Source: Acidobacteriaceae bacterium (GTDB taxonomy: Bacteria > Acidobacteriota > Terriglobia > Terriglobales > Acidobacteriaceae). Taken from it: DNA of 12,314 nucleotides. A model generated the notes under the pieces. It did not search any database, had not been told where the DNA came from, and saw only the letters and a list, made by a program, of their open reading frames with translations. Shown piece by piece: positions 6,701-12,314 of the stretch (position 1 is its first letter; the number at the start of each line of letters is the position of its first letter). The position numbers and the translations under genes are program-made. Location: NCBI GenBank assembly GCA_003140785.1, contig PLKY01000236.1, forward strand, positions 1-12,314, read 5' to 3'.

Positions 6701-6997
6701 ATGCAATTGAGTACGTTGAAAGTATCAGCTGTAGTTCTTGGTGCTATCTTTGCCCTTTCTGCGGTCAAGGCCAGCGCTATCCCAATGGGTCCCTTGCCCG
6801 GTGGTCATGGCATGATCCCGATGGGTCCCTTGCCCGGTGGTCATGGCATGATCCCGATGGGTCCCTTGCCTGGTGGCGGCGGACACAAACTGGTGAGCTC
6901 GATCCCGATGGGTCCCTTGCCTGGTGGCCATGGGGTGGTGAGCGCTATCCCAATGGGTCCCCTGCCTGGGGGCGGCGGACACCAAGCACGGGCGTAA
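6701..6997 (+). CDS. Secreted protein of five IPMGPLPGG repeats
   Basis: I do not recognise this 98-residue protein as a known family. Residues 1-26 are a clear Sec signal peptide: Lys7, then a hydrophobic core, ending ASA. The predicted cut leaves Ile27, the first residue of the first repeat. The mature part is only repeats: IPMGPLPGGHGM (27-38), the same again (39-50), IPMGPLPGG plus GGHKLVSS (51-67), plus HGVVSA (68-82), plus GGHQARA (83-98). It has no Cys, Trp, Tyr, Phe, Asp or Glu; it is rich in Gly and Pro, with five Met and five His, and is slightly basic. AAGGAG 9 nt before the ATG is a strong ribosome-binding site. A seven-helix membrane protein follows after about 80 nt with no terminator. 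Possible roles include an exported bioactive or matrix peptide, a metal-binding (His/Met) peptide, or a signal; none is demonstrated. Confidence 0.82.
   Translation: MQLSTLKVSAVVLGAIFALSAVKASAIPMGPLPGGHGMIPMGPLPGGHGMIPMGPLPGGGGHKLVSSIPMGPLPGGHGVVSAIPMGPLPGGGGHQARA
6779..6994 (+). repeat. Five in-frame DNA repeats inside the secreted-peptide gene
   Basis: Repeat units begin at 6779, 6815, 6851, 6902 and 6947. Units 1 and 2 are 36 bp each and differ at a single third-codon position. All five share the core ATCCC[A/G]ATGGGTCCC[T/C]TG, then CC[C/T]GG[T/G]GG. Spacers between cores 3-4 and 4-5 vary in length but keep the frame. Confidence 0.9.
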
Positions 6998-7076
6998 CAT
7001 CGGAGCATAAGAACCGGTGCCAAATAGCTGTTAAACTCAGTTCATCGCATCGATCCGTTCAGACAGGATGTCGGTG

Positions 7077-7874
7077 ATGAGTCTGGACAATACGATTTGG
7101 CTGGCCGGCATTGTGACAGAAGCAGTCGTAGTAGGCCTGCTCGCCTATAGACGTGCTTGGCGTCTTCTGCCGGTTTTTTGCGTTTATTGCGTCTGGGACG
7201 TACTAAGTAATGTAGAAGGCTTCGCCAGCTCTCATTTCTTCAAGCTGAGTTATTCCAACTACATCGTCACCTACCTTATTCAGACCGTGATCGACTCGGC
7301 ATTGCAGTTCTGTGTCCTGGTCGAACTGGCATGGTCTGTTCTGCGGCCGGTGCGCAATTCTCTGCCACGGTTTACCTTTGTCGCGCTTGCCGCTCTCATC
7401 CTTGCGGTGGGAGCTGCCATTTGGCCGTTCGCATCTTTGGCGGGCATAGCCCAGGAGCCCGCAAGAGTGCAGCTTGTCGTCCATCTCCAACAAACAACAT
7501 CGATTCTCCGCATTCTCCTGTTCCTCGGAATGGCAGGATGCAGTCAGTTGCTCTCCATCGGCTGGCGCGATCGCGAACTGCAGGTCGCCACGGGACTCGG
7601 CGTCTACTCGCTCGTCAGCGTCGGCGTCACTATGATGCAGGCGCATCAATCCACGTTTGCGCAGTACGCTCACCTCAATCAAATCGTCGTCGGAAGCTTC
7701 CTTTGCTCCCTGCTCTACTGGGTTTTCAGCTTCGCGCAAAAAGAAGCCGAGCGCCGCGAATTCACCCCACAAATGCAAAACTTGTTGCTGGCCGTCGCGG
7801 GTGTCGCGCGCGCGGAGCGGACAGCCCTTGCAGCAAGCTCACGGACCGGAACCGAACAGCGCAACAAGCAGTAA
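7077..7874 (+). CDS. Seven-helix integral membrane protein of unknown function
   Basis: A 265-residue inner-membrane protein with about seven hydrophobic helices (roughly 6-24, 28-45, 60-87, 99-120, 142-160, 170-188, 201-220), followed by a cytoplasmic-type tail starting AQKEAERREFTPQM and ending in a polar, low-complexity segment. I know similar architectures only as hypothetical proteins, often in Acidobacteriota; that is memory, not a search. No transporter, kinase or protease motif is visible. The ATG at 7077 is chosen because CAGGA lies 8 nt upstream; the ATG at 7068 has the purine run directly against it. It follows the repeat-peptide gene in the same direction without an intervening terminator, so co-transcription is plausible and it might export, sense or anchor that peptide. 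This link is speculative. Confidence 0.8.
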   Translation: MSLDNTIWLAGIVTEAVVVGLLAYRRAWRLLPVFCVYCVWDVLSNVEGFASSHFFKLSYSNYIVTYLIQTVIDSALQFCVLVELAWSVLRPVRNSLPRFTFVALAALILAVGAAIWPFASLAGIAQEPARVQLVVHLQQTTSILRILLFLGMAGCSQLLSIGWRDRELQVATGLGVYSLVSVGVTMMQAHQSTFAQYAHLNQIVVGSFLCSLLYWVFSFAQKEAERREFTPQMQNLLLAVAGVARAERTALAASSRTGTEQRNKQ

Positions 7875-8220
7875 CTTACTGTTTCCGCCGCCCCGGTGTA
7901 CATCGAAGGAAGCAGCCTTGTCGAGAGTGCTAAATCGGCATGCTTCACATCCAATCTAAATCATTTTAAATCTTATATTTGAAGACAGTAAGCAAGCCGC
8001 GAATCCTCACCGAAAAGTATCATTGACCCCGGCACGAGGTTACTTTAAGTTACTCATGTGTAAAGATTCTGTGAGTACTGATCGGAGAAATATACGTGGA
8101 ATTCGAATGCATTATTTTTCAACAGGCATCGTTTTCTGCTAAGAATAGTAGATCAGTTCACAGAACGCCGGGGGTGGCCTTCGAAGAAAGGCCTCCAGCA
8201 GTCCGGTTTGAGGACGGCAG
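7875..8220. other. 346-nt intergenic region
   Basis: No gene is supported. It is AT-rich around 7950-8150. Weak structures seen are an imperfect stem (ACTCA/TGAGT, about 8052-8086), an 8-nt complementary pair CTTACTGT and ACAGTAAG (7875 and 7985 regions, far apart and possibly chance), and a 6-bp hairpin GGCCTT/AAGGCC (8176-8193) shortly before the next gene. A poor promoter-like pair (TTCAAC near 8118, TAAGAA about 16 nt on) could serve the 8221 gene. No known riboswitch consensus was recognised. Confidence 0.35.
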
Positions 8221-8739
8221 ATGATTTTTCCTCTGATTCAAATCGCCACTCTCACGATTGTGGCTCTTTACCTTGGTCGCTGGCGGGAAAGCGTACGCCG
8301 GCGGAATACTCAATCTTGGGATTCGCTCCTTGTGCGGCTGCGGCCTGACTGGAGTGCCCGGGAGTTGAGTGACCACTTCCTTTGGAAGGAAGGGGTAAAC
8401 GCCACACCAGAAGAAACCTGGAAGCGCATTCAAGGCGCGCACGGGTTGTGGGCCATGTACCAGAACTCCCGCGTCATGCTGGAAATGGCAGACTATGCCT
8501 TCCGCCACTGCGAGTCGGTCAATCGCGAATTGATTGAGACGCTGCGCAGCGATGCCATGCAGATTCGTGTATGCGTCCTGATGGCGCTCGCACAATATGC
8601 ATGCACCCAGGCCAGCGAAGGTGTCCGCGTCAATGCGTTCCGCGCCGCGTCGATGTATACCGGCATGGCAGCGCGTATGACCCAACTGCTTCAGGAAAAC
8701 GCGGCGATTGTGGTTCCCGACTTTGTCGCGGCGATGTAA
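8221..8739 (+). CDS. Small membrane-anchored hypothetical protein
   Basis: A 172-residue protein with one N-terminal hydrophobic helix (about 2-19) followed by a basic stretch (RWRESVRRR, 20-28), giving N-out/C-in membrane anchoring by the positive-inside rule. The remainder is predicted helical and soluble: NATPEETWKRIQGAHGLWAMYQNSRVMLEMADYA (60-93) and MQIRVCVLMALAQYACTQASEGVRVNAFRAASMYTGM (113-149). I recognise no catalytic or binding motif. GAGGA lies 6 nt before the ATG. The gene is monocistronic: 346 nt of intergenic DNA lies before it and a strong terminator after it. The family may be restricted to Acidobacteriota (from memory). Confidence 0.78.
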   Translation: MIFPLIQIATLTIVALYLGRWRESVRRRNTQSWDSLLVRLRPDWSARELSDHFLWKEGVNATPEETWKRIQGAHGLWAMYQNSRVMLEMADYAFRHCESVNRELIETLRSDAMQIRVCVLMALAQYACTQASEGVRVNAFRAASMYTGMAARMTQLLQENAAIVVPDFVAAM

Positions 8740-8767
8740 ATCACGATCTTCGGCTTCCCGCTTCGCA

Positions 8768-8795
8768 AAAAACCCCGGCTTTGGCCGGGGTTTTT
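8768..8795. terminator. Strong bidirectional intrinsic terminator
   Basis: A 12-bp perfect stem (AAAAACCCCGGC at 8768-8779 with GCCGGGGTTTTT at 8784-8795) with a TTTG loop. The T-run on one side and A-run on the other make it a rho-independent terminator in both directions. It serves the 8221 gene (+) and the convergent aldo/keto reductase (-). Confidence 0.93.
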
Positions 8796-8817
8796 ACTTG
8801 GTTGAGATTCCCAAAAA

Positions 8818-9801
8818 TCACGCCACGTTGGTTTCCAGGAAGCCATTGATCTGTTTGTATTCGGCTTCGCTGAGGCGGAAGGTCAGTGCCGGCGCCAGGC
8901 CATCAACTTGCTCCGCGCTGCGGCCGCCTACGATGGCGGCAGTGATCGCGGGATTATGAAGTGTCCAGGCGACAGCTACTACGCCGGGTGCTACGCCATG
9001 CTGGTTGCCGATTGCCCGCAGAAGCTCGACCAGCTTGAGGTTGCGGCTCAGGCGCGGCTCGTTGAATTCCGGTGCGCGCTTTCTCCAGTCGTCGGCGGCG
9101 AGTTGCGCGACGCGCTCTGCGGTCATCTTGCCAGTGAGAAGGCCGGAGACCATGGGTGAATAGTTGATGACGCCGATGTTGTTGGCTTGCGCGAAGGGCA
9201 GGATCTCCTGCTCGATGGCGCGGCGGAGCATGGAGTAAGGTGGCTGCAGGCTGGTAATGGGAGCGATCTTCTGCGCGCGCTTCATCTGGTCGACTGAGAA
9301 ATTAGAGACGCCGATCCAGCGGATCTTGCCCTGCTTCTGGAAGCGCGCTAGAGCTTCCCAGCCTTCCTCGATCTCGGCATCGGGTTTGGGCCAGTGAATC
9401 TGGTAGAGATCGATGGTGTCGCGGCCGAGGCGGCGCAGCGAATTGTCCAGTTCTTCCTGCAACGACGCGGCTTTCAGCGATTGATAGATGGAGCGGTCCG
9501 CGTGCCAGCGCATGGAGCTCTTGGTGAAGACGTACGGCTTGTGGCTCGTCGTCTTCAGTGCGCGCGCGACCATCTCTTCCGAGTGGCCGAGGCCGTAGAT
9601 GGCGGCCGTGTCGATCCAGTTGACGCCGAGGTCGAGGGCGCGGTGAATGGCAGCGATGGATTCGTTGTCGTCTTGCGGACCCCAGGCGAATTCCCAGTTG
9701 CCGCCGCCGATGGCCCATGCGCCAAAGCCGATGGCTGTGAGTTTGAGATCGGAGTTGCCCAGTGTGCGGAGTTGCGAAGGGGAAGAAACAGTCGTTGTCA
9801 T
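8818..9801 (-). CDS. Aldo/keto reductase
   Basis: NAD(P)H-dependent aldo/keto reductase, a cytoplasmic TIM-barrel enzyme reducing aldehydes or ketones. It is 327 residues from the ATG at 9801, normal for the family. The catalytic tetrad is complete: Asp64 (NWIDTA), Tyr69 (AAIYG), Lys94 (VFTKSSM) and His136 (YQIHWP). Further marks are the GFGAWAIGG strand near the start, WIGVSNFS (about 161-168), NYSPMVSGLLTGKM (about 212-225) and GGRSAEQV (about 291-298) in the cofactor phosphate-binding region. A GTG at 9840 would add 13 residues, but neither start has a clear ribosome-binding site; the shorter form matches family length. Closest relatives are probably YajO/Tas-like oxidoreductases rather than the 2,5-diketogluconate group. 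Substrate is unknown. The gene is monocistronic with a strong terminator downstream. Confidence 0.92.
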   Translation of the reverse strand: MTTTVSSPSQLRTLGNSDLKLTAIGFGAWAIGGGNWEFAWGPQDDNESIAAIHRALDLGVNWIDTAAIYGLGHSEEMVARALKTTSHKPYVFTKSSMRWHADRSIYQSLKAASLQEELDNSLRRLGRDTIDLYQIHWPKPDAEIEEGWEALARFQKQGKIRWIGVSNFSVDQMKRAQKIAPITSLQPPYSMLRRAIEQEILPFAQANNIGVINYSPMVSGLLTGKMTAERVAQLAADDWRKRAPEFNEPRLSRNLKLVELLRAIGNQHGVAPGVVAVAWTLHNPAITAAIVGGRSAEQVDGLAPALTFRLSEAEYKQINGFLETNVA

Positions 9802-9882
9802 AACACTAGTTTGGATGAGTTCGGAAGCGGCTGGTTGCACGAATCGCAGGTTCTAGTGCACTCGAGGACTGGATGCTGAGAT

Positions 9883-9988
9883 TGTTCTGCGCCTCCAGAA
9901 TTGTTCCCCGTGGAAGGACTAGTCGTCCAGACAATGGCTTCGCGCGGCGGTGCGGTGTTCTGCGCCTCCAGAATTGTTCCACGTGGAA
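9883..9988. repeat. 33-bp direct repeat, two copies 73 nt apart
   Basis: Copies at 9883-9915 and 9956-9988 begin TGTTCTGCGCCTCCAG and differ at one base (C at 9908, A at 9981). The second copy contains the left part of an intact parS-like palindrome; the first has the palindrome spoiled by the C and by a different right flank. Together with the 26-bp repeat they make up much of the 309-nt gap between the reductase and the lipoprotein gene. Confidence 0.85.
9919..9944 (+). repeat. 26-bp dispersed repeat, copy 1
   Basis: Starts CTAGTCGTCCAGACAAT and ends GCTTCGCG; it matches 11016-11041 at 25 of 26 positions (the difference is 9936 versus 11033). It lies directly between the two copies of the 33-bp repeat. 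The flanking GGAC with internal GTCC could form a small stem. Confidence 0.85.
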
Positions 9989-9993
9989 CAATT
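9972..9993. promoter_or_regulatory. parS: parS-like ParB-binding palindrome
   Basis: A perfect 22-bp inverted repeat whose 16-bp core (9975-9990) is TGTTCCACGTGGAACA. This matches the consensus of chromosomal parS sites (TGTTnCACGTGnAACA), the binding site of ParB/Spo0J; from memory, very similar sites occur in Pseudomonas. parS sites usually cluster near the replication origin, but no parA, parB, dnaA or gidA gene is visible here. It could be a true segregation site or a palindrome carried in a dispersed repeat. Confidence 0.6.
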
Positions 9994-10110
9994 GTATTGG
10001 CCATCACTGCTGTTCATGCGGGTTTGCGAAGTATATGGACTTGCTGTGCAGGCGATGAGCGGCTTGCGTATGTTCGCAGTAGGATATGTACGAAACTTGA
10101 GAGGCTGATT

Positions 10111-10545
10111 TTGAGGAGAACTGGACAAGTCCTGGCAATCGCCGTGGTCCTGCTAATCGTCGGACTCATTCTTGGGGGATGCGGCGGCACGTGGGTCGAC
10201 GACCAGGACAATTTCAAGCGGATATTCGGCTTCGACAAACCCTTTGATGTTGAGGTCCGGCACAGCTATTACTGGAAATCTCCCCACTGGAGCACGGAGT
10301 ACCGGTACTACATCGCACTGCGCGGCTCTATTAAATTTGCGAGCGGACTCACAACTCCGCAGGTGATGATCCCGGCTGTTCCTGACACGAGTGCGCTCGC
10401 CGTGTGCGGCAGTGATCCTCCTCGCTGGTTTCTCTCTAAACCTCTCAGTCATTACGCCATGTGGACGCCGAAGAATTCAGGCAAATATCGCGTTTTCCGA
10501 GACGAGGACGATGGCACCCTCTACGTATGCGATGAGCAACTCTGA
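10111..10545 (+). CDS. Small hypothetical lipoprotein
   Basis: A 144-residue protein from a TTG start, with GAGAGG 6 nt upstream. Residues 2-3 are Arg, residues 7-20 are hydrophobic, and the lipobox LGGC ends at Cys24, so a mature lipoprotein of about 121 residues is expected. The mature part is polar and aromatic (HSYYWKSPHWSTEYRYY, 51-67) with two further cysteines (99 and 140) that could form a disulphide. I recognise no family. The frame is open upstream to 9901, but that segment is made of the repeat DNA and would place the lipobox at residue 94, so it is not accepted as coding. Function is unknown. Confidence 0.6.
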   Translation: MRRTGQVLAIAVVLLIVGLILGGCGGTWVDDQDNFKRIFGFDKPFDVEVRHSYYWKSPHWSTEYRYYIALRGSIKFASGLTTPQVMIPAVPDTSALAVCGSDPPRWFLSKPLSHYAMWTPKNSGKYRVFRDEDDGTLYVCDEQL

Positions 10546-10688
10546 GGGGACTGGCCCTCCAGGCAGACGCTGCGCGTAGCATGCGCACGCTCGGTCACAC
10601 GCCAGCCAGCACATAGGTAACCTGCGGCCGGTTCCTTTACGGGCAGCGTACAAGCGCCAAAGTTGCGGGGCTTTGCAACTTCTACGGG

Positions 10689-10758
10689 AGAGCGAACGCT
10701 CTGCAGCCGGGCTAAGATCGATTCATTCTTCGGAGCAGTCCAGCCGGATCGACTGCTC
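10689..10758 (+). promoter_or_regulatory. Two adjacent hairpins before the small membrane-protein gene
   Basis: AGAGCG/CGCTCT (10689-10702, 2-nt loop) and GAGCAGTC/GACTGCTC (10733-10740 with 10751-10758, 10-nt loop) are perfect short inverted repeats. The second is followed by TTT and lies 18 nt before the ATG at 10777. It could be the end of an upstream transcript or a leader structure. Confidence 0.35.
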
Positions 10759-10776
10759 TTTGAGGTGAGGTGTTCC

Positions 10777-11019
10777 ATGCGCTCTGCCAGTGAAATGAGT
10801 TTGAAAGGTCGAATCACCCAGATGCTCTGGGTAGGAAATGCCATCATTTGCGCCTTCGTGGCGCTGCAAGGCGCACTGCTGTACTTCGGGGTCTTCCGCT
10901 TCGACGGGCAACTGTCCGAGCTGAGCATGCGCGCGGGCGCACTGCTCGGAGCAACAAGCGCGACGCTCACCGCCCTTTCGTTGCGGAAAGCCCGCTCGCT
11001 CTCCGCGACGCGGGGCTAG
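10777..11019 (+). CDS. Small two-helix membrane protein, hypothetical
   Basis: An 80-residue protein with two hydrophobic segments, about 13-39 (TQMLWVGNAIICAFVALQ...) and 52-68 (RAGALLGATSATLTALS), and a basic C-terminus. The ATG at 10777 is chosen because GAGG lies 6 nt upstream; the frame is open back to 10663 but that part crosses two hairpins and does not look like protein. An ATG at 10795 would remove six residues. The function is unknown. It sits between the two copies of the 26-bp dispersed repeat, together with the lipoprotein gene. Confidence 0.5.
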   Translation: MRSASEMSLKGRITQMLWVGNAIICAFVALQGALLYFGVFRFDGQLSELSMRAGALLGATSATLTALSLRKARSLSATRG

Positions 11020-11041
11020 TCGTCCAGACAATCGCTTCGCG
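11016..11041 (+). repeat. 26-bp dispersed repeat, copy 2
   Basis: Direct repeat of 9919-9944 with one mismatch. Copy 2 overlaps the stop codon of the small membrane-protein gene and runs into CGTGGAA, the same heptamer that forms part of the parS-like cores at 9909-9915 and 9982-9988. Confidence 0.85.
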
Positions 11042-11091
11042 TGGAATCAAACCCTCGTCGCCCTGAGAAGCTGAAGGTCCTGCTGTTGTCT

Positions 11092-12314
11092 TTAGGTTAA
11101 GCGACGCAGCATTTTCGTAAGGTCTTCTAAGCCGGGGTCCTCGGGGAGTTCGGCCGTCTGTTTCGAGAATTGTTCAGATTGAGCGGCAAGAAAAGCCGAG
11201 GGGTCGCCATAGAACCCTCCGCCCGGGTGGTGACGTGCTTGATGTGCCAGTGCCTCGATGATCTTCTGTCTATCGGCACCGCTGACTGCCCCAATCAATG
11301 CCTTCGCGAAGTCTGTGTGTGTAAACGCCAGATGAGGAATAGCCTTCTCGATGAGCTGGGCAACGTTTTCTATACCCACATCGTCGCAGTTCGAAGCTGT
11401 TCTGATGATGAGATCAAGCGTCTGCTGATCGTAGCCCCCCACAGTCCAGAACAGTTCGGCATAATCGCGGACGGGACTCTTCGCTCGTACAAGAAGCTCA
11501 ATGCATTTTGCCGCGAGTTCTAGACGCTTTTCGGCGCGGACTGCCTCGAACGAAACGCCGAGATGGACAAATCCAAACGTGTGAAACGAGTAATTGCTAT
11601 GAAGCCTGGCCGTTTCCGCGACCCTGATCCTGTTTAGAAGAAGCTCAAAGGTCTCGTCAGGAAACAAAGAAACAAACTTGATTAAAAAGCGAGGAATTGC
11701 CTGTTGTTGAGAATCCCAATCCTTCACAGGTAGGAATTGAGATGCCAGCGCCGCTGCTTGAGCGCTGTTGAGGAGGGTCAGCGGGACACCGTAAGGTCCA
11801 AAAGCATCCGCCAGTTCCGAAGCTACTTGAGGGTCACCACCCGCGTCGATTGCAATGGCTGCGTCAAGCAGTTGTGTCTGTAAGTTCGCGAACTTCCCCA
11901 TATACGCAATTGCGCCTAGCGCACCTTGCTTAACAACTGGATCGTGAAAGCCGCCATACGCTTTGATGAGTGCAACATCCTCCCCTACGGCATCCTCAAA
12001 GACGCGAAGAGCAAACGCGGCTGCACGAATGGGTGTCCTGGAACCTAAGTTGAGAAACCCCCACGCCTTCTGACGGAAGAGCACCGGCTGGCCTGCGCGC
12101 ATCGCATACAGAACACCCGAAAGATGGTTAACCAATCGCTCCACCTCAGGGTGACCCACAAGCGAGTCGGCCATTTCGGACAAGAACTCTGGATCATCTA
12201 GGAATGCTCGCATGTAGAGATTGAAGCCGCTGACCTTTACGCGGCCGTTCATACACGAGAGAAGCTGGTGCATTACGAAACTCACCCTGCGAGTCGAATC
12301 TGACTCCAACCGCT
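11092..12314 (-). CDS. Alpha-helical repeat protein, unknown function (5' end outside window)
   Basis: At least 405 residues are visible; the frame stays open to the right edge, and the only start near it is a TTG at 12309 with no room to see a ribosome-binding site, so the gene probably begins outside. The visible part is Ala/Leu-rich and predicted all-helical, with successive helix pairs such as RAAAFALRVFEDAVGEDVALIKAYG, VVKQGALGAIAYMG and LLDAAIAIDAGGDPQVASELADAFG, resembling HEAT-like repeats. The C-terminus is a polar, acidic segment ending EDLTKMLRRLT. No signal peptide, membrane helix or nucleotide-binding motif is seen in this part. It could be the C-terminal scaffold of a larger multidomain protein; I cannot say which. 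Confidence 0.65.
   Translation of the reverse strand, partial: RLESDSTRRVSFVMHQLLSCMNGRVKVSGFNLYMRAFLDDPEFLSEMADSLVGHPEVERLVNHLSGVLYAMRAGQPVLFRQKAWGFLNLGSRTPIRAAAFALRVFEDAVGEDVALIKAYGGFHDPVVKQGALGAIAYMGKFANLQTQLLDAAIAIDAGGDPQVASELADAFGPYGVPLTLLNSAQAAALASQFLPVKDWDSQQQAIPRFLIKFVSLFPDETFELLLNRIRVAETARLHSNYSFHTFGFVHLGVSFEAVRAEKRLELAAKCIELLVRAKSPVRDYAELFWTVGGYDQQTLDLIIRTASNCDDVGIENVAQLIEKAIPHLAFTHTDFAKALIGAVSGADRQKIIEALAHQARHHPGGGFYGDPSAFLAAQSEQFSKQTAELPEDPGLEDLTKMLRRLT

Noticed and set aside
6779..6994. CRISPR-like array
   Set aside because: The repeats are in frame, code for protein, and the intervals are not unique spacers of constant length.
6701..6997. Classical graspetide, lanthipeptide or double-glycine bacteriocin precursor
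   Set aside because: The repeats lack Cys, Asp and Glu and nearly lack Ser/Thr; the N-terminus is a Sec signal peptide, not a double-glycine leader. The repeated GG lies in the modules, not at a leader junction.
7875..8220. Riboswitch or structured small RNA in the gap before the 8221 gene
   Set aside because: Only short imperfect stems were found and no conserved riboswitch core could be recognised.
10521..10970. 149-residue minus-strand frame
   Set aside because: It overlaps the ends of two plus-strand genes with ribosome-binding sites and crosses two hairpins; its sequence has no protein-family character.

Overview
This window looks like a chromosomal segment from a moderately GC-rich, Gram-negative-type soil bacterium. 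The best guess is Acidobacteriota (Terriglobia/Acidobacteriaceae). The evidence is Sec/lipobox signal peptides, G/C-ending codon choice, an SHS-type MFS carrier of the kind common in that group, and two hypothetical membrane-protein families that I associate from memory with Acidobacteriota. This assignment is inference; no rRNA or phylogenetic marker is present. I found no tRNA, rRNA, transposase, phage gene or CRISPR array.

Layout. 1-2045: a PEBP/YbhB-type lipoprotein (+) converges on an SHS-family MFS transporter (-). 2300-3514: a secreted YceI-family protein is followed by a MarR-type regulator (+), with a hairpin and a palindrome between them. 3519-3610: a degenerate ~14-nt tandem repeat fills the gap between converging genes. 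3625-4749 (-): a PilZ protein with c-di-GMP-binding signature residues lies upstream of a NarL/LuxR-type regulator whose receiver domain has lost its phosphorylation chemistry (Glu at the Asp site, Arg at the Lys site, Ala at the Thr/Ser site). 4926-6197 (-): a 423-residue protein with ATP-grasp-like C-terminal motifs.

6198-8739 is the most unusual part. After a 503-nt intergenic region comes a 98-residue protein (6701-6997) made of a Sec signal peptide and five copies of IPMGPLPGG. The predicted signal-peptidase cut falls exactly at the first repeat. A seven-helix membrane protein follows on the same strand with no visible terminator between them, and then an isolated small membrane-anchored protein. 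A strong bidirectional terminator separates this block from an aldo/keto reductase (-) at 8818-9801.

9840-11060 is a repeat-rich stretch. It holds a perfect 22-bp palindrome whose 16-bp core matches chromosomal ParB-binding (parS) sites, a 33-bp repeat carrying that core once intact and once damaged, and a 26-bp repeat found again 1,097 bp downstream. Two small genes, a lipoprotein and a two-helix membrane protein, lie between the outer repeats. The window ends inside a helical-repeat protein gene (-) that runs off the right edge.

Most genes here are independent units. Functional links that the sequence supports are YceI with MarR, PilZ with the LuxR-type regulator, and the repeat peptide with the seven-helix protein. 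All three are inferred from spacing and orientation.
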